Of a stretch of 41,938 nt of DNA, positions 23,280-30,367 are shown piece after piece; positions within the stretch are counted from its first letter, which is position 1, and the number at the start of each line of letters is the position of its first letter. Source of the stretch: JANNAT01 sp031422555 (GTDB lineage: Bacteria; Pseudomonadota; Alphaproteobacteria; Rhodobacterales; Rhodobacteraceae); assembly GCA_031422555.1 (NCBI GenBank), contig JANPLZ010000110.1:1-41938 (forward strand), in the 5' to 3' direction. Under the pieces are notes generated by a model, which did no database searches, was not told the DNA's origin, and saw only the letters and a program-made list of their open reading frames with translations. Made by a program: the position numbers and the translations under genes.

Positions 23280-25544
23280 GTGACGCGCAGTTATCGCAGT
23301 GATGCTTGGCTAAGGTTTTCCCGGTTGCGCCGTCAGCGGCGCTATCAGACCGGCATGACCTTTGCTTTGGTATTTCTGGGGCCGCTGCTGGCGGTGGCCA
23401 CGTTTCTGGGCTTGGGTCCGTTCAATCTGGGGGCCAGTTCGCAATACCTGCGCTTGGTGCTGTTGGCCGATCTGGTTTATGTGCTGGTGGTGGCCGCATT
23501 GGTGCTGGCGCGGGTGGTGCGGATGATTGCGGACCGGCGCCGTAAATCTGCCGGATCGCAGTTGCACCTGCGTCTGACCGGGGTGTTCGGCATTGTGGCG
23601 CTGGTGCCCACGGTTCTGGTCGCGATTTTTGCGGTGCTGACGGTCAATATCGGGCTGGAGGGCTGGTTTTCCGAAAGGGTCAGCAATGTGGTCGGCAATT
23701 CATTGGCCGCCGCCCAAGCCTATGAGGATGAGCAGACCCGCGCCTTGACCGATGATGCCAAAACCCTTGCCGATTACCTTAATCAGGCCAAAGCCACAGC
23801 GCCTTTGCTGCAAGACAGCCAGTTGCGCCCGGTGTTGACCCAAGGGCAGGCGGCGGTGCAGCGCGGCTTGCGCGAGGTGTTCTTGATCGACGGTGCGGGC
23901 GGTTTGAAAACCCGCGGTGAGCGGTCGTATCTCTTTGACTTTGAACAGCCTTCGGCTGCGGCTTTGGCCCGCGCCCGCGCAGGCGAAGTGGTTGTGATCG
24001 AAGACTGGGCCAATGATGAATTTCGCGGCCTGATTTATCTGACTGCCTTTCCCGACCGCTATCTTTACATCTCGCGCAAAGTGGATGGCAAAATCCTGTC
24101 TTTGCTGGATGAAACCAAGCAAACGGTGACGCTGTATCAACAGCTTGAACGCGAACGCGGCACGGTGTTGTTCAATTTTGGTCTGCTTTATCTGGGCTTT
24201 GCGCTGATCCTGATTCTGGCGGCGGTCTGGCTGGGCCTGTGGTTTGCCGAACGGCTGTCGCGCCCGGTCGGGCGGTTGGCTTCGGCGGCGGCGCGGGTTG
24301 GGATGGGCGATCTGGATGTGCAGGTCATGGAAGAGGAAGGCGATGATGAAATCGCCACTTTGGGCCGTGTTTTCAACCAGATGACCTTGCAATTGAAAGG
24401 GCAGCGCGCCGCATTGGAAGGCAGCCGCGACCAAACCGAACAGCGCAGGCGGCTGTTTGATTCCGTGCTGTCCAACGTCACTGCGGGGGTGATCGGGCTT
24501 GATGGGCAGGGCCGGGTCGAATTTGCCAACCGCGCGGCCGAGCGGTTGCTGGATTTCCCCGACGCCACCGATGCGCAGGCGATTGCGGTGGCGGTGCCGG
24601 AATTTGCCCCGCTGTTTGCGCGGCTGCAAGACGGCAGCGGGGTGGCAGTGCAAGACGAAGTGCGCCTGACCCGCAAAGGCAAGCTGGAAAGCCTGTTGGT
24701 GCGGATGAGTTTGCGCAGCAGCGAAACGGGCGCGCTGGAAGGCTATGTGGTGGCTTTTGACGATGTCACCGAACTGGTGTCGGCGCAGCGCATGGCGGCC
24801 TGGGGCGATGTGGCGCGGCGCATCGCCCACGAAATCAAGAACCCGTTGACCCCGATCCAATTGTCAGCCGAGCGGATCAAGCGCAAGTTTCGCACCCAGG
24901 TCGATGATCCCGAAGATCTGGATCAATATACCGATGTGATCGTGCGCCAGACCAATGACTTGCGCCGCATCGTGGATGAATTTTCGCGCTTTGCCCGCAT
25001 GCCCGAACCTGACCGGCGCGAGACCGATCTGACCGCTTTGGTGCGCGCCGCCGTCATGTTGCAAGAAAACGGCCAGCCCGGCGTGCGGTTCCGCCGCACC
25101 CTGCCACCAGCACCCTTGATGATGGATCTGGACGGCACCATGATTGGTCAGGCCTTGACAAACCTGATTAAGAACGCAGGCGAAGCCATTGAAACCTTGT
25201 ATGAAAAAGAAAAACCGCCTGGTCACAGCCCGGAAATTCAGATCGCCCTGCAGGCAACCGACGCCGAGGTGGTGATCACCATTGCCGACAATGGCACCGG
25301 CCTGCCGCCCGACCGCGCCCGGCTGTTTGAACCCTATGTCACCACGCGCGAAAAGGGCACCGGTCTGGGGCTGCCGATCGTGAAGAAAATTATCGAAGAA
25401 CATGGCGGGACGCTGGCGTTGCAAGACGCGCCCGCCTTTGCAGACAACGCAGGCCAGATAGGGGCGATGGCGGTGATCCGTCTGCCCCGCACCCCGCGCA
25501 AGCGGGCCGGCCGCACAGCCGCCGTAACCGGCCAAGGAGGATAG
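23280..25544 (+). CDS. ntrY: Membrane sensor histidine kinase NtrY
   Basis: This is a transmembrane sensor kinase of about 754 residues, partner of NtrX, in a system tied to nitrogen, redox and envelope control in alphaproteobacteria. In order: three membrane segments in the first 140 residues, a periplasmic stretch of about 150 residues, a fourth membrane segment (LLYLGFALILILAAVWLGLW), a HAMP linker, a PAS domain, the phosphoacceptor His517 (RRIAHEIKNPLTPIQLSAER), and the ATPase domain (NLIKNAGEAIE, GTGLGLPIVKKI). The frame is open from a TTG at 23259 that lacks a ribosome site; the GTG at 23280 lies 11 bases after AGGA and matches family N termini better, so I use it. Its stop is one base before ntrX. 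Confidence 0.94.
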   Translation: MTRSYRSDAWLRFSRLRRQRRYQTGMTFALVFLGPLLAVATFLGLGPFNLGASSQYLRLVLLADLVYVLVVAALVLARVVRMIADRRRKSAGSQLHLRLTGVFGIVALVPTVLVAIFAVLTVNIGLEGWFSERVSNVVGNSLAAAQAYEDEQTRALTDDAKTLADYLNQAKATAPLLQDSQLRPVLTQGQAAVQRGLREVFLIDGAGGLKTRGERSYLFDFEQPSAAALARARAGEVVVIEDWANDEFRGLIYLTAFPDRYLYISRKVDGKILSLLDETKQTVTLYQQLERERGTVLFNFGLLYLGFALILILAAVWLGLWFAERLSRPVGRLASAAARVGMGDLDVQVMEEEGDDEIATLGRVFNQMTLQLKGQRAALEGSRDQTEQRRRLFDSVLSNVTAGVIGLDGQGRVEFANRAAERLLDFPDATDAQAIAVAVPEFAPLFARLQDGSGVAVQDEVRLTRKGKLESLLVRMSLRSSETGALEGYVVAFDDVTELVSAQRMAAWGDVARRIAHEIKNPLTPIQLSAERIKRKFRTQVDDPEDLDQYTDVIVRQTNDLRRIVDEFSRFARMPEPDRRETDLTALVRAAVMLQENGQPGVRFRRTLPPAPLMMDLDGTMIGQALTNLIKNAGEAIETLYEKEKPPGHSPEIQIALQATDAEVVITIADNGTGLPPDRARLFEPYVTTREKGTGLGLPIVKKIIEEHGGTLALQDAPAFADNAGQIGAMAVIRLPRTPRKRAGRTAAVTGQGG

Positions 25545-25545
25545 A

Positions 25546-26952
25546 ATGAGCAGTATTTTGATCGTTGACGACGAAAAAGACATCCGCGAACTGATCGGGG
25601 ATATCTTGAAGGATGAAGGCTTCAGCATCCGTCTGGCCGCCAATTCCGACGAGTGCATGTCAGAGATCAACGCCGAGCCGCCCAGCCTGATGATTTTGGA
25701 CATCTGGCTGAAAGACAGCCGGATGGACGGCATCGACATCCTGAAATCGGTGCGCCGCGACAATCCCGATATTCCGGTGGTGATCATCTCGGGGCATGGC
25801 AACATCGAAATCGCGGTCGCCGCAATCAAGCAGGGCGCTTATGATTTCATCGAAAAGCCCTTCAACATTGATCAGCTGATGGTGGTGGTCAGCCGGGCGA
25901 TGGAAACCAGCCGGTTGCGCCGCGAAAATGCCGATCTGCGCCGCCGCGATGTGTCGGCCAGCGAAATGCTGGGATCAAGCACGGCGTTCAAGGCGTTGAA
26001 AGCACAGCTGGAAAAGGTCACCAAATCCAACGGCCGGGTGATGCTGACCGGGCCAGCAGGTGCTGGCAAGGAAATGGCCGCGCGGTTTATCCACACCAAT
26101 TCGGGGCGCTCTACTGCGCCTTTTGTGTCGGTGTCTTCGGCGTCAATCGAGCCGGAACGCATGGAAGAAGTGCTGTTTGGCCGCGAAACCGCGGAACGCG
26201 GTGTTGAAAAGGGCCTGCTGGAACAAGCGCATGGCGGCGTGGTCTATTTTGACGATGTGGCCGACATGCCCTTGGGCACACAATCAAAAATTCTGCGGGT
26301 GCTGACAGAGCAGACATTTTTGCGCGTCGGCGGGTCGGATAAAGTGCGGGTTGATCTGCGGGTGATCTCATCAACCACCCGTGATTTGCGGGTTGAAATT
26401 GCCCAAGGCCGGGTGCGGCAGGAACTTTATGACCGGCTGAACGTGGTGCCGATTGCGGTGCCGTCGCTGGCCGAGCGCCGCGAAGACATTCCCGAGTTGA
26501 CCCGCGCTTTTATCGACATGTTTCACCGCACCCAAGGCCTGCCTCAGCGCAGCCTGACCCCCGAAGCCGAAGCGATGCTGCAAACCATGCAATGGCCCGG
26601 CAACGTACGCCAGTTGCGCAATGTCATCGAACGGGTGCTGATCCTGGGCGAAAGTTCCGGCCCTGTCGAGGCGCGCGAATTGCCGGGGCAGGAAGTGGCC
26701 GCAGATGTGGGCGGGCGCATGGTGTTGGGCGGCGTGATGGCCACCTTGCCGCTGCGCGAGGCCCGCGAAGTGTTTGAACGCGAATATCTGCTGACCCAGA
26801 TCAACCGCTTTGGTGGCAATATCAGCCGCACCGCCGGATTTGTTGGCATGGAACGCTCCGCCTTGCACCGCAAGTTGAAATCGCTGGGCGTGGTGACCAC
26901 CTCTAAATCGGGGCGCGGCGGCGAGGGCGACGACGACGGCGACGATGCTTGA
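25546..26952 (+). CDS. ntrX: Response regulator NtrX, lacking GAFTGA
   Basis: This is a 468-residue NtrC-family response regulator paired with NtrY. The receiver has Asp52 (LMILDIWLKDSRMDG), the AAA+ domain has Walker A GPAGAGKE at 169-176 and VVYFDDVADMP, and the C-terminal Fis-type helix-turn-helix is GGNISRTAGFVGMERSALHR. After LFGRE (210-214) the GAFTGA loop is missing (TAERGVEKGLLEQAHGG), so direct sigma54 activation is unlikely, as reported for other alphaproteobacterial NtrX. The protein ends with a Gly/Asp-rich tail (GEGDDDGDDA). AAGGAGG overlapping the ntrY end serves as ribosome site. The TGA lies in the first copy of an 18-bp duplication. Confidence 0.96.
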   Translation: MSSILIVDDEKDIRELIGDILKDEGFSIRLAANSDECMSEINAEPPSLMILDIWLKDSRMDGIDILKSVRRDNPDIPVVIISGHGNIEIAVAAIKQGAYDFIEKPFNIDQLMVVVSRAMETSRLRRENADLRRRDVSASEMLGSSTAFKALKAQLEKVTKSNGRVMLTGPAGAGKEMAARFIHTNSGRSTAPFVSVSSASIEPERMEEVLFGRETAERGVEKGLLEQAHGGVVYFDDVADMPLGTQSKILRVLTEQTFLRVGGSDKVRVDLRVISSTTRDLRVEIAQGRVRQELYDRLNVVPIAVPSLAERREDIPELTRAFIDMFHRTQGLPQRSLTPEAEAMLQTMQWPGNVRQLRNVIERVLILGESSGPVEARELPGQEVAADVGGRMVLGGVMATLPLREAREVFEREYLLTQINRFGGNISRTAGFVGMERSALHRKLKSLGVVTTSKSGRGGEGDDDGDDA

Positions 26953-26984
26953 TCGACCGCAACCGCTTGATTGACCGCAACACC
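26949..26984. repeat. 18-bp tandem duplication at the ntrX stop codon
   Basis: TTGATCGACCGCAACCGC (26949-26966) is followed directly by TTGATTGACCGCAACACC (26967-26984), identical at 16 of 18 positions. The ntrX TGA (26950-26952) lies in the first copy. Confidence 0.88.
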
Positions 26985-27000
26985 CGGTTCTGCGATGCAA

Positions 27001-27042
27001 GGGGCCGGGCTATCTGCCAAAGGGGCCGGACTATCCGCCAAA
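27001..27042. repeat. 21-bp tandem duplication before trkA
   Basis: Two 21-bp units (27001-27021 and 27022-27042), each starting GGGGCCGG and ending GCCAAA, differ at two positions. A third partial unit (GGGGC) follows and leads into the trkA start, so part of the trkA leader, including the G-run that may act as ribosome site, derives from the repeat. Confidence 0.88.
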
Positions 27043-27052
27043 GGGGCAAGGC

Positions 27053-28429
27053 ATGAAGGTGATCGTTTGCGGCGCAGGTCAGGTCGGCTGGCAGATTGCG
27101 CGGCATCTTTCGGGCGAAAAAAACGATGTCACCGTGGTGGACGTCAACGCCGATCTGGTGCGGCGCGCCACGGAAACGCTGGATGTTCAAGGCGTTGCGG
27201 GTTTTGCCAGCTACCCCGACGTGCTGGAACGTGCCGGGGCGCGCGACGCGGACATGATCATCGCCGCCACCCATTCCGACGAGGTGAACATGGTCACCTG
27301 TCAGGTGGCGCATGCCATTTTCGGGGTGCAGCGCAAGATCGCCCGGCTGCGGTCGCAATCCTATCTGGACGCGATTTATTCCGATCTTTACCGGCGCGAG
27401 CATTTGCCGATTGATGTGGTGATCAGCCCCGAGCGTGAAGTCGCCGAAGCCGCCCTGCAACGGCTGGCAGCCCCCGCAACCTTTGACACCGAAAGTTTCA
27501 TGGGCGGCAAAGCCCAGCTTCTGGGCATCGCTCTTGATGCCGATTGCCCGGTGCTGAACACGCCGCTGCGCCAGTTGAACGACTGGTTTTCGTCGTTGCG
27601 CGCCATCGTGGTGGGCGTGCGCCGTGACGGGCGGCTGTTTGCGCCCGATGCCGATGATCAGTTGTTTGCCCAAGACATGATCTATGTCTTTGCCCATTCG
27701 CAAGACATCAGCCGCACCATGGAAATCTTTGGCAAAACCCCGAAGAAACAAGAGCGTATCGTTATTATTGGCGGCGGAAACGTTGGTTTGGCGGTGGCGG
27801 TGGCGCTAGAGCAGCGCACCGACCGGCTGCGCGCGAAAATCATCGAAAAAGATCGCGCCCGCGCCGAAATTGCCGCCGACAGCCTGTCTCGGACAATTGT
27901 CCTACATGGCGACGGCATGGACATGGACGTGCTTTTGGAGGCCGCGATTGACCGTGCCGATGCGGTTCTGGCGGTCACCGATGATGACAAGACCAATCTT
28001 TTGGTCGCGGTGCGGGCCAAACAGGCGGGCTGTGCCATGGCCATCGCTTTGGTCAATGACCCCACGCTGGCCCCCCTGATGGGGCCGTTGGACATCGACG
28101 CCTATATCAATCCGCGCGCCACCACGGTGTCGTCGATCCTGCGCCACATCCGCCACGGCAAAGTGCGCGCGGTCTACAGCTTGGGCGATTCCGAAGCCGA
28201 GATGATCGAGGCGCAAGTGCTGTCCACCTCGCCCTTGGCCGGGCGGCTTGTGCGCGAGATCGAATTTCCCGAAGGCGTGTTGGTCGGCGGCGTGATGAAG
28301 GGCGACAAGGTGCTGAAACCCACCGGCGATTTGCGGCTGGATGCGGGCGATGTCATCGCGCTGTTTTCGATGGCAAAAGACGTGCGCGAGGTGGAACGCC
28401 TGCTGCAAGTCACCATCGACTTTTCCTAG
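27053..28429 (+). CDS. trkA: Trk potassium uptake regulatory protein TrkA
   Basis: This is a 458-residue cytosolic subunit that gates the TrkH potassium channel by binding NAD(H) or other nucleotides. It has the duplicated RCK layout: RCK_N 1 (VIVCGAGQVGWQIARHLSG, with acidic residue at the end of strand 2), RCK_C 1 around 140-220, RCK_N 2 (IVIIGGGNVGLAVAVALEQ near 235), and RCK_C 2 ending with DVIALFSMAKDVREVERLL. The ATG follows a spacer made mostly of tandem duplications. Three bases separate its stop from trkH. Confidence 0.96.
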   Translation: MKVIVCGAGQVGWQIARHLSGEKNDVTVVDVNADLVRRATETLDVQGVAGFASYPDVLERAGARDADMIIAATHSDEVNMVTCQVAHAIFGVQRKIARLRSQSYLDAIYSDLYRREHLPIDVVISPEREVAEAALQRLAAPATFDTESFMGGKAQLLGIALDADCPVLNTPLRQLNDWFSSLRAIVVGVRRDGRLFAPDADDQLFAQDMIYVFAHSQDISRTMEIFGKTPKKQERIVIIGGGNVGLAVAVALEQRTDRLRAKIIEKDRARAEIAADSLSRTIVLHGDGMDMDVLLEAAIDRADAVLAVTDDDKTNLLVAVRAKQAGCAMAIALVNDPTLAPLMGPLDIDAYINPRATTVSSILRHIRHGKVRAVYSLGDSEAEMIEAQVLSTSPLAGRLVREIEFPEGVLVGGVMKGDKVLKPTGDLRLDAGDVIALFSMAKDVREVERLLQVTIDFS

Positions 28430-28432
28430 GCC

Positions 28433-29947
28433 ATGCGCCGCTTGGGCCGCTTGCCGTTTCTGGTGATCCTGATGGGTCTGGCGGCGTTGGCGATGTTGCT
28501 GCCGGCGGTGCATGCGCTGATCCTGCGCGATTACGTCGTGGCGCGCGGCTTTGTATATTCCAGCTTTATCCTGCTGATGCTGGTGGGCATGATCGCGATT
28601 GCGACGTTGAATTACCGGGCGCACCCGGCGGCGCGCAGCCATCTGTGGGCTTTGGCCGCGGCCTATGCGGTGTTGCCGGTGCTGCTGGCGTTGCCGCTGA
28701 CGCAGATGCGGCTGGACATCGGCTGGGGCGATGCGTGGTTCGAGATGCTGTCCAGTTTTACCACCACCGGGGCCACTTTGTTTGCGCCGCAATCGCTGCC
28801 GCCATCGGTGCATCTGTGGCGCGCTTTGGTGGGCTGGCTGGGCGGCTTTTTCATTCTGGTCATGGGGGTGGCGGTGCTGGCCCCGATGAACCTTGGCGGT
28901 GCCGAGGTGGCCAGTGGGCGCGGGGCTGGTTCGGGCATGGGCCAAGGCGGCTTGGCGGGGGCGCAAATCTTGCGGATTGCCGATCCGTCGGCGCGAACCC
29001 TGCGCTATGCAATGCTGATCTTTCCGGCCTATGGCAGCCTCACGTTGCTGTTGTGGGTGGCGTTGTTGCTGGCGGGCGATAGCAGTCTGGTGGCGCTGTG
29101 TCATGCGATGGCCACGCTGTCGACATCGGGCATCTCGCCGATTGCCGGGGTGCAGGCAAGTGCGTCGGGCCTGACCGGTGAGGTGATCATTTTCCTGTTT
29201 TTGCTGGTGGCCCTGACGCGGCGCAGCTTGCCGGAGGCGGGGGGGATCACCCCGGGCGGGCCGGTCTGGCACGACCCGGAATTGCGTCTGGCGCTGGTGG
29301 TGATCGGGGTTGGCACCACGGCGCTGTTTTTGTGCCATTGGGTCGGGCTGGCCCCTGCTGTCACCACGCAGCCCCTGCGGGCGCTGTGGGGCGGGGCGTT
29401 TGTGGTGTTGTCGTATCTGACCACCACCGGGTTTGACGCCGCCAGCGGCAATTGGGCGATGGCCTGGGCCGGGTTGAAATCGCCGGGGCTGGTGTTGATG
29501 GGGCTGGCGATCATGGGCGGCGGCGTGGCCACCACGGCGGGGGGCGTCAAACTGTTGCGGATCTATGCGCTGTATCGGCACGGCCAGCGCGAAGTGGAAC
29601 GGCTGATCCACCCGCATTCGGTGGGGGGGTCTGGCCGGGCTGCCCGCCATATGCGCCGCGAGGGGGCCTATGTGGCATGGGTGTTTTTCATGCTGTTCGG
29701 GCTGTCGATTGCTGTCTTGACCGCCGCGCTGACCTTCACCGGCATGGGGTTCGAGCCTGCGCTGGTTTTTGTCATCGCTTGTCTGACAACTACCGGGCCT
29801 TTGGCGGAAAACCTGCCCGATGTCTATTTGCAATACCGCGATCTGGACCCCGCGGCGATGGGGGTCTTGGGCGCGGCAATGGTGGTGGGGCGGCTGGAAG
29901 TGCTGGCAATTCTGGCGCTTTTGGCCCCTGACAGCTGGCGACGCTAG
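28433..29947 (+). CDS. trkH: Trk potassium uptake channel TrkH
   Basis: This is a 504-residue inner-membrane potassium channel/transporter of the TrkH/KtrB superfamily. All four pseudo-repeats of the pore are visible by their selectivity-filter turns: SFTTTGATLF, TLSTSGISP, YLTTTGFDAASG and CLTTTGPLAE. The region VARLIHPHSV-like seen in the family appears as EVERLIHPHSVG after segment VATTAGGVKLLRIYALYR. It is co-transcribed with trkA. The coupling of TrkAH to ntrYX and hfq is a common alphaproteobacterial order. Confidence 0.95.
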   Translation: MRRLGRLPFLVILMGLAALAMLLPAVHALILRDYVVARGFVYSSFILLMLVGMIAIATLNYRAHPAARSHLWALAAAYAVLPVLLALPLTQMRLDIGWGDAWFEMLSSFTTTGATLFAPQSLPPSVHLWRALVGWLGGFFILVMGVAVLAPMNLGGAEVASGRGAGSGMGQGGLAGAQILRIADPSARTLRYAMLIFPAYGSLTLLLWVALLLAGDSSLVALCHAMATLSTSGISPIAGVQASASGLTGEVIIFLFLLVALTRRSLPEAGGITPGGPVWHDPELRLALVVIGVGTTALFLCHWVGLAPAVTTQPLRALWGGAFVVLSYLTTTGFDAASGNWAMAWAGLKSPGLVLMGLAIMGGGVATTAGGVKLLRIYALYRHGQREVERLIHPHSVGGSGRAARHMRREGAYVAWVFFMLFGLSIAVLTAALTFTGMGFEPALVFVIACLTTTGPLAENLPDVYLQYRDLDPAAMGVLGAAMVVGRLEVLAILALLAPDSWRR

Positions 29948-30035
29948 GCATGGGTGGTAAAACGCTGATTTTGGGGCTGGAATCTCTTCGTTTTGCGCGA
30001 CATATTGCACACAGGGCTGGCCATGGGGGGCCAAC

Positions 30036-30050
30036 CTTAGCGCGACTAAG
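30036..30050 (+). promoter_or_regulatory. Hairpins in the hfq leader
   Basis: CTTAG/CTAAG (30036-30040 with 30046-30050, loop CGCGA) ends four bases before the AAGGA ribosome site of hfq. Just upstream, GGCTGGCC (30015-30022) can pair with GGCCAACC (30029-30036) with one mismatch. The spacing would let a structure here affect Hfq translation; this is an inference from position only. Confidence 0.35.
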
Positions 30051-30068
30051 AATAAGGAAAAAAAACAG

Positions 30069-30302
30069 ATGGCCGCCGATAAACAAAATTTGCAAGATGC
30101 GTTCCTGAACCATGTCCGCAAGTCCAAGGTTCCGGTGACGATTTTTTTGATCAATGGCGTCAAACTGCAAGGGGTGATCACCTGGTTTGACAATTTCTGC
30201 GTGTTGCTGCGCCGCGACGGGCAATCGCAACTGGTCTACAAACACGCGATTTCCACCATCATGCCGGGCGGGCCAATCAATCTTTATGAAGGTGAAGAGT
30301 AA
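30069..30302 (+). CDS. hfq: RNA chaperone Hfq
   Basis: This is a 77-residue Sm-like hexameric RNA chaperone that pairs small RNAs with their targets. The Sm1 motif is VPVTIFLINGVKLQGVITWF and the Sm2 motif VYKHAISTI, with the distal/proximal RNA-binding residues in the usual places. It has the short C terminus common in Rhodobacteraceae Hfq. AAGGAAA precedes the ATG. The 121-base gap after trkH suggests an extra promoter in addition to read-through. Its stop TAA overlaps the possible upstream start of hflX. Confidence 0.96.
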   Translation: MAADKQNLQDAFLNHVRKSKVPVTIFLINGVKLQGVITWFDNFCVLLRRDGQSQLVYKHAISTIMPGGPINLYEGEE

Positions 30303-30367
30303 TCTCCACACCCCCTGATCCCGACTTTGATGATGGCTTTGCCGAGGGCGAAGATGATCTTGGCTAT

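Noticed and set aside
27902..30193. A 763-codon open frame on the minus strand across trkA-trkH
   Set aside because: It lies fully opposite two well-recognised genes, its product is a Gln/His/Arg/Pro-rich composition typical of antisense GC-rich frames, and it has no domain.
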